DNA of 18,968 nucleotides from an uncultured Phascolarctobacterium sp. Its GTDB lineage: Bacteria; Bacillota; Negativicutes; Acidaminococcales; Acidaminococcaceae. Positions 1 to 7,426 of this stretch are shown piece by piece. How positions within the stretch are numbered: position 1 is the stretch's first letter; the number at the start of each line of letters is the position of its first letter. The notes beneath the pieces are model-generated. The model ran no database searches, was not told the origin of the DNA, and saw only the letters and a list, made by a program, of their open reading frames with translations. A program made the translations under genes and the position numbers. Where the stretch lies: NCBI GenBank assembly GCA_900545025.1, contig UQXH01000031.1, forward strand, positions 1-18,968, written 5' to 3'.

Positions 1-54
1 ACTATTATTATACGCTATTTCTCGTCAAAATCAACCATTTGTTGTGACAGAGCC
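1..54 (-). mobile_element. Terminal end of an ISL3-type insertion sequence (partial)
   Basis: Read on the minus strand from position 54, the sequence begins GGCTCTGTCACAACAAAT. This resembles the terminal inverted repeat of ISL3-family elements, which start with GGCTCT or GGTTCT. It is followed by a good inward promoter: TTGATT (29-34), a 16-bp spacer and TATAAT (7-12), suited to driving a transposase lying outside the window. The methyltransferase reading frame stops exactly at this junction. Family assignment is from memory of such ends; the transposase itself is not visible. Confidence 0.6.
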
Positions 55-788
55 TAATTTAATCTATTTTTTGAACCATCTGCCATTAAATTATGCTCAT
101 CTAAAACTTCAAGATAATTAAAAGTCCAATCATCAGCCTTAGTATAAAAAAATATAGTATCATGCTTAGGATTCCACTGTGTTTTTCCTCTACCACCCCA
201 TAAGTACCACCAAATTATTTCATTTCTAAAATTGTCTTCGCCAAAAATCTCATCAAGTAAAATTTTTACATAATGACCAATATGCCAATCTAAATGAACG
301 TAAATACTGGCAGTGTCACTCATGACAGATTTAATCGCCATCAGATTTTCATACATCCAGTTCAGATATTTTTCTTTATCCCACACATCGCCGTACATTT
401 TTTCTTCAAAAGCTTTCAGCTCGTCAAGCTCAAGTTCCTGTTCTGCCCTGGCAATGGCTTCTGCTACCTTGGGATTACGGCGAATATATACCTTTTTGGC
501 ATAATCTGCGCCGCTGGCAAAAGGCGGGTCAATGTATACCAGGTCAACCTTAATTCCCTGCTCTTTTAAATAAGCGCAGGCGGAAACACATTCGCCGCGG
601 ATAATCATATTACCGTTTTTATTTTCGCCTACAGTTTCCTGCTTTTCCATTTCATATAACGGCATTCCGCGCTGCAAAGTCATAGAAACCTCATCAGCGC
701 CTTTATATTTCAGTATTCTGTTAAAATTAGCAAGTACAGCCTGCCCTTCAACAGGCTCCGGGATAAATGGCACATATTTTACAGGCAT
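54..788 (-). pseudogene. mod: Truncated type III restriction-modification DNA methyltransferase (Mod), N-terminal part
   Basis: This is the N-terminal 244 residues of a beta-class N6-adenine methyltransferase of the type III Mod kind. The catalytic motif IV, DPPF, is at residues 87-90 inside a DLVYIDPPFASGADY context. It is followed by the region around residue 165 (SIYVHLDWH) and the GEDNFRNEIIWWY stretch usual for Mod. Family members are commonly 500-650 residues, and in the beta class the target-recognition region and SAM-binding motif I (FxGxG) lie C-terminal to DPPF, so both are missing. The stop codon is formed at the junction with the putative IS end: TA comes from the gene and G from the element. 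The start is supported by GGAGG nine bases upstream and a one-base TGATG overlap with the preceding small gene. The product is probably inactive. Confidence 0.85.
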
Positions 789-994
789 CAGCGTTGTCCT
801 CCGTTATTCATAAATCTTATAACATTTTCAATCAAAGCAGCCGCTGCAACTGTAGTAATTGCCTCTTTTACGAACTGCTCTCGTTGTACTGGGTTCAATT
901 TATTAAATGCATCAACAAACTCCATAAATTTTAACTCTGCATTTTTATATTTATCATTGTTTTCGATACCAATTACCGGTCTAAATTCATTCAT
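788..994 (-). CDS. Small protein of unknown function between res and mod
   Basis: This 68-residue protein is not recognised. It is tightly packed between res and mod. An ATG at 1000 overlaps the res stop as ATGA but sits only two bases from the AAGGAG ribosome binding site. The ATG at 994 has the better eight-base spacing and is preferred. Its stop shares one base with the mod start (TGATG), so translational coupling is likely. The sequence reads as a charged N-terminal half, a probable amphipathic helix (KFMEFVDAFNKL) and an alanine-rich helix (ITTVAAAALIENVIRF) that could be a packing or membrane-facing helix. It has no cysteines and no evident DNA-binding motif. It may be an accessory subunit, adaptor or regulator of the restriction system, by position only. 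Confidence 0.65.
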   Translation of the reverse strand: MNEFRPVIGIENNDKYKNAELKFMEFVDAFNKLNPVQREQFVKEAITTVAAAALIENVIRFMNNGGQR

Positions 995-996
995 AC

Positions 997-3858
997 TCAT
1001 TTCTCCTTAAAAAACTCGCAAATCTTTTTATGTGTCAGTTTAATTCTGTCATCTTCTGACATGCTGTCTTCCAAATACAGATATTCAAATCTTTCATATC
1101 CGTACTGCGCATTATTCTGTCTGGTAAATTCTCTTTCCATAAAGCTGCGTTTATCTTCAAACTTAGGGTCATTAGCATAAATTTTACCCTTTGTTTCTAC
1201 AATGATAGCTTTATGAATTTTATTATTTTTACGCTGAATAATCAAAAAGTCCGGCGTATACATTCCTATATATCTCCATTTATTACTGCTGTGCTTATAA
1301 CATTTAATTTTAAATTCTGTCATGGCACGGTCACCATTGTAATAAACTTCCAAATTTAAAGTTTCTATTTCCTGCAAGGTAAGTGTTTCTGCTAAAAATT
1401 TCTGTTCAAAACTGCTGTCTGTGCGATAGGGCAGATAATGAAAAGAACGATTTTTCTGAGGATGAGAAACCTTGGACGCTTTCAATTTTTCTGCCAGTTC
1501 AATATTACCTGTTTCTTCCAGCAGTTTTATTGCCTGAGCAGTCTTCTTATCCAGTTTCAGTTTGCCTTTATCATCGGCGACTATATTTTCAACAACATTT
1601 TGAGCAGGATAATAGCTCTCAGTATTGTCTGTTGCAATTACAGGTGTAAAATTAGCTATATTCAGCAAACTTGCCTCATCAGGAATAAGTTCTTCTATGG
1701 TAGTAAAGTCTCGTTTTTCATAAAATGCCTTACGGATATTGGCCTCTACACTTTTATGGTCATATAAAGAACTAAAATAACGTACATTATCTTTTGTATA
1801 AGTAATTTTATTAAAAACATCCTGTAAAAGAATATTCTTTGCTTTTAGCTGCATCATTGTAATAAAGCCAAAGCTATCTTTAACCATACCATACAGCCAT
1901 GCGTTAAAAGTCGCAGGTGTTGTTCCTCTTTCCTCTGACAGTATCTCTGTCTTTTTTACTTGCATGGATAAATCTGTTGTTCTTATGATATTTTCTATAT
2001 TAGCATTATCAGCAGAAATTTTTATTTCTGTATCCGTATCACTATTCTCATCAACCATTACTGTATTATAGTTAATTTTTAACTGATAATAATCTATTTT
2101 AGGTAATTTTAAATAATCGTTGCGATTATAGCGTTTAATAATCGTTTTGCTGTTATCCGCAGCAGAAAATTCCTGCAAAGAAATATGCTGTTGCTGCATC
2201 AGCTGTGTATTAAGCTTATCTGCATTATCTTTGTTAAGATAAATAAGTGCTGTTTCAGGCATATCTTTTACAACCTGACGCAAACAACGACAGGAAGTCT
2301 GTAAAACCATATTTTTAGGGCAGTCACCTTCCTGCGAAAGGATAATACCAGTTAAGCTACGGCAATCCCAGCCTTCCTTACCAATCTGTACCAAAAGTAC
2401 AACTCGTATTTTAGAAATCGGATTGTCAAGAGTATCAAACTGCATTTGACTGTCTGCAGGCTGAGGGTACTTTTTATTACCCTTATGAAATTTAAGTATT
2501 ACATCATTATTCAAACCATAATCACTAAGAATACGAGATACTAAAGGATAAACCAATTCTTCACATTTTTCGATAGTACCGCAATAAATGCCAAGTTTAG
2601 CAGTTAAACCATCTTGATAAACAGTATCTTTGTAAGTATCAAAAAACTGCCTTACACCTTGCTCAATGATTAAACTGCTATCGGCAATATCAGCAATTTT
2701 AACTGTAGGACGTTTCAGAAAATTGCCGATACCTTCAATAAGCGGATAATAATAAACGATATTTGTAATTTCTGCTGTACCGACAGTCAATTTATCTTCA
2801 ACTTTTATTTTTTCTGCCTTTTCCAGATAAGGTGTACCAGAAAAACCGATAACAGAATTTACAGTTTTATTTTGCGCCCATTTGCTTACAACGGCACGAA
2901 GTTTTATTTCATCACTGACAGCATGATGTACTTCATCAATAAAAATCGCTAATGAAGGTAATTTACCAAGCAGGTTTCGTAACTCATTGGCTTTTTTATC
3001 TTTTGCATCATCACTTTCTTCAAAAAGTTCTATCTGTCCGTCTTTTTCTTTAATACGGTCAAGAATAACTTTTTCTGCATTAGTTACCGCCACTAAGCCA
3101 AAAAGCTCTGGTAACGGCTGATGATTAGCAATTTTTTGTACATTAGGATTCTTAACTTTATTAGATTTATTGGCAGTTTTCTGCTGGTCTAAAACCTCAA
3201 AAGCAATCATCCTTTTAATATCTGTTGCCGCTGGTTCCGGTATTATCCAGGCAGGATTAAACTTTTGGATAGTCTTTAAACTTGGCACTACAGAAGATTT
3301 TAATCCTGATGGTGCAAAGATAATAAAGTTATGAGCAAAAGCCGGATTATTTGGCTCATTGGCTGCAAAATACAAATCAAGATAAATAAAAGCTGCCATC
3401 AAATAAGTTTTGCCTGCACCCATAGGAAGGCTAAATAAATAATCTGTATATGAAACTCCATAAAAAGCTTTATTAAAAAATTCGGCATAATTTATACTTG
3501 TCGGATCTTTTTTTATTTGCTTTTCAATTTTTGCAGAAATCTGCTCGCCTCTATCATTTTTAAGGCAGGCATACTCAAATAAAGCAGCAGCCGCAGGATT
3601 ATTTTTCAGATAATCGCGGGTATTGGTAGATAACTCTATAGCATCTAAGTTTATAGAGTTGAATTTACCATTTACAAACAACGTTTCTAAAGGTTGACAT
3701 CCGCATGCTATTTTCAGAAAAAGATAAATCTTTATTCCTTCAATTTGCGCATCACGCATTTGCCCTGTTTTCTCAATGTATTCAATTAAATTTTTTACAG
3801 TGCATAAGTCTGAGTTATACCACTCATTACACTTCTTTTCTATCATCTTATAAAACAT
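997..3858 (-). CDS. res: Type III restriction enzyme, Res subunit (helicase-nuclease)
   Basis: Res is the ATP-dependent translocase and endonuclease of type III restriction. With the start used here it is 953 residues. Superfamily 2 helicase motifs are clear: Walker A GAGKT (147-151), DEVHH (308-312), SGTP (340-343), the GKEGWDC region (about 493-499) and a QTSCRCLRQV motif VI (about 520-529). The C terminus has a PD-(D/E)XK nuclease signature: PDF with Asp870, then Glu888-Thr-Lys890. The open frame extends to a TTG at 3885, overlapping fic, but that TTG has a poor ribosome binding site. The ATG at 3858 has AAGGAG six bases upstream and leaves a 16-base gap after fic. The gene appears intact. 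Because Mod supplies sequence recognition in type III systems and mod is cut here, cleavage activity is doubtful. Confidence 0.9.
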   Translation of the reverse strand: MFYKMIEKKCNEWYNSDLCTVKNLIEYIEKTGQMRDAQIEGIKIYLFLKIACGCQPLETLFVNGKFNSINLDAIELSTNTRDYLKNNPAAAALFEYACLKNDRGEQISAKIEKQIKKDPTSINYAEFFNKAFYGVSYTDYLFSLPMGAGKTYLMAAFIYLDLYFAANEPNNPAFAHNFIIFAPSGLKSSVVPSLKTIQKFNPAWIIPEPAATDIKRMIAFEVLDQQKTANKSNKVKNPNVQKIANHQPLPELFGLVAVTNAEKVILDRIKEKDGQIELFEESDDAKDKKANELRNLLGKLPSLAIFIDEVHHAVSDEIKLRAVVSKWAQNKTVNSVIGFSGTPYLEKAEKIKVEDKLTVGTAEITNIVYYYPLIEGIGNFLKRPTVKIADIADSSLIIEQGVRQFFDTYKDTVYQDGLTAKLGIYCGTIEKCEELVYPLVSRILSDYGLNNDVILKFHKGNKKYPQPADSQMQFDTLDNPISKIRVVLLVQIGKEGWDCRSLTGIILSQEGDCPKNMVLQTSCRCLRQVVKDMPETALIYLNKDNADKLNTQLMQQQHISLQEFSAADNSKTIIKRYNRNDYLKLPKIDYYQLKINYNTVMVDENSDTDTEIKISADNANIENIIRTTDLSMQVKKTEILSEERGTTPATFNAWLYGMVKDSFGFITMMQLKAKNILLQDVFNKITYTKDNVRYFSSLYDHKSVEANIRKAFYEKRDFTTIEELIPDEASLLNIANFTPVIATDNTESYYPAQNVVENIVADDKGKLKLDKKTAQAIKLLEETGNIELAEKLKASKVSHPQKNRSFHYLPYRTDSSFEQKFLAETLTLQEIETLNLEVYYNGDRAMTEFKIKCYKHSSNKWRYIGMYTPDFLIIQRKNNKIHKAIIVETKGKIYANDPKFEDKRSFMEREFTRQNNAQYGYERFEYLYLEDSMSEDDRIKLTHKKICEFFKEK

Positions 3859-3874
3859 AAAATGCTCCTTAACT

Positions 3875-4765
3875 TCAATACTCAATCCTGAAATAATCTA
3901 AATACGCTTTATATTTATCCTGGGCGGAAAGGCAGGTATTTTTCAGATAACCTTTTTCCCTGTCCCATTCTTTTAAACCTCGATAATAAAATAACTTCAG
4001 ATTATCTTCAATAATAAAAGGTACGATATTATATTTAAGGCACTCCTTAAACATAATCAGCCTGCCCACACGACCATTACCATCCTGAAAGGGATGTATT
4101 CTTTCAAACTTCACATGAAAATCCAGTATGTCATCTAAAGTTTTTTCAGGCTTAGAATTGTATTCTCGTAACAGCTCTTTTATTTTACCTGCAACTTCTT
4201 CCGGCAATGCAGTCTGCATACCGCCCACTTCATTTGGTAGTTTTTTATAATCACCTATTGCAAACCAGTCTCTCCTGGAATCACTGGTACCGCTTTTTAA
4301 TATCAGCTGTAATTCCTTAAGAAGTTTTCCTGTTAAACTTGCTTTGGCATTATCTATAACCATATCAATGCAGCGAAAATGATTCACTGTTTCAATTATA
4401 TCATCTACATTGAGCACTTCATTTTCCGTACCGATTGTATTAGTTTCAAAAATATACCTTGTCTGCTCATTGGTTAAACGACAGCCTTCCATGTGGTTGG
4501 AGTTATAAGTCAGCTCAATCTGTGTTTTATGATAAATTCCTCCTGCATACTTATCCTTTTTCTCCGCACGCAAAATATCCAACAGAGTAACTGGCTGTTT
4601 TTGTCGTTTATTACTTCGCTCAGGCTTTACGGCGTTTGCAGGAATCTTCCATGTCTTCCCCTCTAAAAACGCACTATTCACACGACCACTGGCACAATAG
4701 TTTCGTACACTGCGTTCTGATATATCCCATTTTTTAGCTATATCAGCAACTGAAAGATATTTCAT
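3875..4765 (-). CDS. Fic family protein (predicted AMPylase) with N-terminal DNA-binding domain
   Basis: Fic enzymes usually transfer AMP from ATP to a target hydroxyl group. Here the canonical active-site loop HPFQDGNGRVGR is at residues 224-235, with catalytic His224 and the nucleotide-binding DGNGR. An autoinhibitory (S/T)xxxE(G/N) motif is visible N-terminal to the Fic core as SNHMEG, residues 89-94. This marks class II, self-inhibited through Glu93. Residues 1-50 (SVADIAKKWDISERSVRNYC, then a wing ending near KTWKIP) form an excisionase/MerR-like helix-turn-helix, so the protein may bind DNA and regulate its own operon. The start has GGAGG six bases upstream. It is the first gene of the fic-res-small ORF-mod cluster, 16 bases before res. 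Its link to restriction is positional; it could be a toxin, a regulator or a passenger. Confidence 0.93.
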   Translation of the reverse strand: MKYLSVADIAKKWDISERSVRNYCASGRVNSAFLEGKTWKIPANAVKPERSNKRQKQPVTLLDILRAEKKDKYAGGIYHKTQIELTYNSNHMEGCRLTNEQTRYIFETNTIGTENEVLNVDDIIETVNHFRCIDMVIDNAKASLTGKLLKELQLILKSGTSDSRRDWFAIGDYKKLPNEVGGMQTALPEEVAGKIKELLREYNSKPEKTLDDILDFHVKFERIHPFQDGNGRVGRLIMFKECLKYNIVPFIIEDNLKLFYYRGLKEWDREKGYLKNTCLSAQDKYKAYLDYFRIEY

Positions 4766-4904
4766 CTGTATCCTCCACTAAAAATTATAGTAAACTTATT
4801 CTAATTTATAGTATATTACATTATCGGCAATAATTCTATTATTATCACAGCAAACCATATATTTTTTTGCCGCATTAATATTATTCATAATACCAAAACA
4901 ATAA

Positions 4905-4942
4905 AAAACTGGATTCCACCTTATATGGTAAAATCCAGTTTT
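4905..4942 (-). terminator. Terminator downstream of sstT
   Basis: An 11-bp stem, AAAACTGGATT against AATCCAGTTTT, encloses a 16-base loop that can pair further (ACC/GGT). On the minus strand it is followed by a T-run and lies 12 bases past the sstT stop. The A/T flanks also give it terminator character on the plus strand. It separates sstT from the fic operon. The rest of the 4766-4904 gap is A+T-rich and must hold the fic promoter; TATAAT-like boxes are present but no convincing -35 was found. Confidence 0.8.
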
Positions 4943-4954
4943 CCTTTCAGTTAT

Positions 4955-6184
4955 TTATTTGTCAGCTAATATTTGCTTCCCACTTTTAAATCCTTCATCA
5001 GCAATGGCAGTAAATAATACGTCAGTAGAAGAATTAAGAGCAGTTTCAGTAGAATCCTGCAGAATACCGATGATGAAACCAACTGCAACTACCTGCATGG
5101 AGATATCATCAGAAATTCCAAACAGCGAGCAGGCCATAGGTACCAAAAGCAAGGAACCGCCGGCAACACCGGAAGCACCGCATGCTCCGATGGTAGCCAT
5201 GATACTGAGCAGCAAGGCAGTAGGCATATCTACAGGAATTCCCAGCGTATGCACCGCCGACAGAGCCAAGATGGTAATGGTAATTGCCGCCCCCATCATA
5301 TTGATAGTAGCGCCCAGCGGGATAGAAACAGCATAGGTATCAGGATTCAGACCCAGCTTTCTGCACAAAGCCATATTTACCGGAATGTTGGCAGCGCTGC
5401 TGCGAGTACAGAAAGCATAGATACCGCTTTCTTTCAGGCAGGTAAATACCAGCGGGAAAGGATTACGACGAATCATCAAGAAAACGATAATCGGATTAAC
5501 AACCAGCGCCATAAAGAGCATAGTACCAAGCAGCACGGTAAGCAATTTAGCATAACCAACCAGCGCATACAGACCGTTGGCGGAAATAGAACTTGCCACC
5601 AGGCCAAAGATGCCAAGCGGCGCAAGATGGATGACCCAACGGATAATCTTAGAGATAGCTACAGCAAAATGGAAAATTACGTCTTTGGCATTTTCCGGGC
5701 TGTTGCGGAAAGCAATGCCCAGCAGGATGCTCCAGGTAAGGATGCCGATATAGTTGGCATTTACCAGCGCATCAACAGGATTAGCCACCATATTCATAAC
5801 CAAAGTCAGCAAAACCTCGGCAATATTTCCGGGCGGCTTTAACGTATCGCTGCCAACAACCAGACTCAGCATAGTCGGAAAACTGAAAGATACAAAAACC
5901 GCAGTCAGCGCTGCCAGAAAAGTACCGCTGAGATACAGGAAGATAATCTTGGTCATATTAGTCTTAGTACCTTCCTGGTGCCGCGAAATGGACGCAATAA
6001 CCAGGAAAAATACCAGGATAGGCGCAACCGCTTTCAAAGCCCCTACAAACAGACTGCCCAGCAAAGTAAAATAAGCTGCCAGCCCCGGAGCAGTCAGTGC
6101 TACTACTACACCTAAAACAAAACCGATAAAAATCTGCACAACCAGGCTTACGCTATTGATAGCATCAAATAGCCCTCGCAACAT
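4955..6184 (-). CDS. sstT: Serine/threonine:Na+ symporter SstT
   Basis: SstT imports L-serine and L-threonine with sodium across the cytoplasmic membrane and belongs to the dicarboxylate/amino acid:cation symporter family. The 409-residue protein matches the usual length of about 410. Recognisable segments include LLGSLFVGALKAVAPILVFF near residues 41-60, the TRSSAANIPVNM signature in the second half and the IPLGATINMMGAAITIT motif typical of the family's substrate site. Multiple hydrophobic helices span the whole length. The start has AAGGAAG nine bases upstream. The gene is monocistronic, between its own promoter and palindrome and a terminator. The leader architecture suggests control by a repressor or activator. 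Identification is strong. Confidence 0.95.
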   Translation of the reverse strand: MLRGLFDAINSVSLVVQIFIGFVLGVVVALTAPGLAAYFTLLGSLFVGALKAVAPILVFFLVIASISRHQEGTKTNMTKIIFLYLSGTFLAALTAVFVSFSFPTMLSLVVGSDTLKPPGNIAEVLLTLVMNMVANPVDALVNANYIGILTWSILLGIAFRNSPENAKDVIFHFAVAISKIIRWVIHLAPLGIFGLVASSISANGLYALVGYAKLLTVLLGTMLFMALVVNPIIVFLMIRRNPFPLVFTCLKESGIYAFCTRSSAANIPVNMALCRKLGLNPDTYAVSIPLGATINMMGAAITITILALSAVHTLGIPVDMPTALLLSIMATIGACGASGVAGGSLLLVPMACSLFGISDDISMQVVAVGFIIGILQDSTETALNSSTDVLFTAIADEGFKSGKQILADK

Positions 6185-6228
6185 GAATGAACACTTCCTT
6201 TGTCATAAATTCCGTCAATAACACGGTT

Positions 6229-6274
6229 AAAATAAAAAAATAAATCATGTATACATGATTTATTTTTTTATTTT
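6229..6274. promoter_or_regulatory. Perfect 46-bp palindrome at the sstT transcription start (candidate operator)
   Basis: The 46 bases form an uninterrupted inverted repeat centred at 6251/6252, with core ATCATGTATACATGAT (6244-6259) and A/T-only outer arms. It lies directly after the predicted -10 box, so transcription would begin at about 6275, the palindrome edge, 45 bases before the sstT start codon. As DNA it is an ideal site for a dimeric repressor. The GTATAC centre recalls some GntR-type operators, but no such regulator gene is nearby. As RNA it would form a 5' hairpin on the sstT messenger. Confidence 0.7.
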
Positions 6275-6281
6275 TCTAAAT

Positions 6282-6310
6282 ATTATGTGCAATATTCTAA
6301 CACCTGACAA
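6282..6310 (-). promoter_or_regulatory. Predicted sigma-A promoter of sstT
   Basis: On the minus strand, TTGTCA (6305-6310) and CATAAT (6282-6287) are separated by exactly 17 bp, each one mismatch from consensus. No other promoter of this quality was found between the upstream terminator and sstT. Confidence 0.75.
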
Positions 6311-6360
6311 TCCATCCTGTAAAGTCTTTTGTTTTACAGTACAGTCCATCCAGGAAAGAC
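6307..6360 (-). repeat. Two imperfect 20-bp direct repeats upstream of the sstT promoter
   Basis: Positions 6341-6360 (acagtccatccaggaaagac) and 6307-6326 (acaatccatcctgtaaagtc) match at 16 of 20 bases, with a 34-bp period. The downstream copy overlaps the -35 box and the other lies just upstream, the usual arrangement for an activator or a paired repressor site. Function is inferred from position. Confidence 0.5.
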
Positions 6361-6424
6361 ATACAAAAGTTTCTTATTAGTATGCAGCTAAATTTAACCT
6401 TTATACAAAAACACTATAAGAAAA

Positions 6425-6446
6425 CCGTCAGTAATCATACTGACGG
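6425..6446 (-). terminator. Rho-independent terminator after the metallo-hydrolase gene
   Basis: A perfect 8-bp stem, CCGTCAGT against ACTGACGG, with a 6-base loop is followed on the minus strand by TTTTCTTAT. It lies 24 bases past the stop codon at 6470. Confidence 0.85.
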
Positions 6447-6469
6447 CTACTAACAACAATAGAGTTGCT

Positions 6470-7348
6470 TTACACTCGCTGCCAAAGCAACATATTATCT
6501 TCAAAATAACTGGTAATTTTGCCATTATTTTTCAACCACGACAGATAAGAACGCACCGTACTGCCCACAAGCACATACTGCTCAAAATTCATATTCAGAT
6601 CGTAATCGGCAAAAATTTTCTGCAAGATTGCCTCAAAGCAAAGCGGCGACAGACATAAAGCGAGGATATGTTCTGCTACTGCATGTACCTTGTCGATATT
6701 ATACTGTGCCAAATCAGCAATATTTTCCGTTGCTTCGGCATGGGAAGGCACAAAAAGCTTGGCCTGCATCTGTTTCACTTTTGCCAGGGTTGCAAGATAA
6801 GCTTCTACATCGTAAATAAAGCCAAGCTGATATTTCTCTAATATTTCCCGACTCGACAGGCAATCTGCCAGAAAGACGACATCATCAGGAGTCCGATACC
6901 CAACCATATCAAAAAAGTGCCCCGGCAGTTCTATGCTTTCAAAACCAGCAGATAAGCACTGCTCGGTCAAAATCTCTGCATCACTTTCCTGCGCCATAAG
7001 GAATTTATGACGCAATTCACGGCAGGGAAAACCGCCGTATAAAAAGGACGGCTCCAATATCGGCTTCCTGGTAAAAGCACATTCCACCCCGGGTGCATAA
7101 ACCTTACAGCCCGTCTGTCCCTGCAGATATTTGCTGCCGCCGATATGGTCGGCATTGGAATGGGTAATGTAAATAGTTTTCAGCTGCCAACCATTTTTAT
7201 CCAAAATCTGCCGTACTTTGCGTCCTGCATCTTTATCATTGCCGCTGTCAATCAGGCAGACCTCTTTATCATTGAGTTTTACCAGTCCAATCTTAGCCGG
7301 ACTTTCAATATAATAGCTGCGTTCCGCAACCTGGATCAGTTCAAACAT
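6470..7348 (-). CDS. Metallo-beta-lactamase-fold hydrolase with variant metal motif
   Basis: This 292-residue protein has the beta-lactamase fold, probably binding a metal pair and hydrolysing an unknown substrate in the cytoplasm (no signal peptide). Metal-site elements are THSNADH at residues 62-68, PGHFFD at 142-147, a late Asp (LADC, Asp162) and PSHAE with His203. The usual HxHxDH motif reads HSNADH here, with Asn65 replacing the second histidine. This variant occurs in a Firmicute subfamily as far as I recall, so it need not mean loss of activity. Residues from about 220 look like a C-terminal winged-helix appendage. The start has GGGAGGG seven bases upstream. It follows the EamA gene by 78 bases with no terminator between, so the two may be co-transcribed. 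Confidence 0.85.
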   Translation of the reverse strand: MFELIQVAERSYYIESPAKIGLVKLNDKEVCLIDSGNDKDAGRKVRQILDKNGWQLKTIYITHSNADHIGGSKYLQGQTGCKVYAPGVECAFTRKPILEPSFLYGGFPCRELRHKFLMAQESDAEILTEQCLSAGFESIELPGHFFDMVGYRTPDDVVFLADCLSSREILEKYQLGFIYDVEAYLATLAKVKQMQAKLFVPSHAEATENIADLAQYNIDKVHAVAEHILALCLSPLCFEAILQKIFADYDLNMNFEQYVLVGSTVRSYLSWLKNNGKITSYFEDNMLLWQRV

Positions 7349-7426
7349 ACAATTTCCCTCCCTTGAGCATCAACACTGCCCTACATCTCTTACTGCATTC
7401 TTTACACAACAGATGCAAGTCAATTC

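Noticed and set aside
3859..3885. TTG start of res overlapping fic
   Set aside because: Poor ribosome binding site; the ATG at 3858 has a well-spaced AAGGAG.
5249..5842. 197-residue plus-strand open frame inside sstT
   Set aside because: Antisense to a strongly recognised transporter, low-complexity His/Gln/Arg-rich translation and no ribosome binding site; a shadow frame.
6300..6420. Possible riboswitch upstream of sstT
   Set aside because: The region lies mostly upstream of the predicted transcription start, and no lysine, glycine or T-box core motif could be found.
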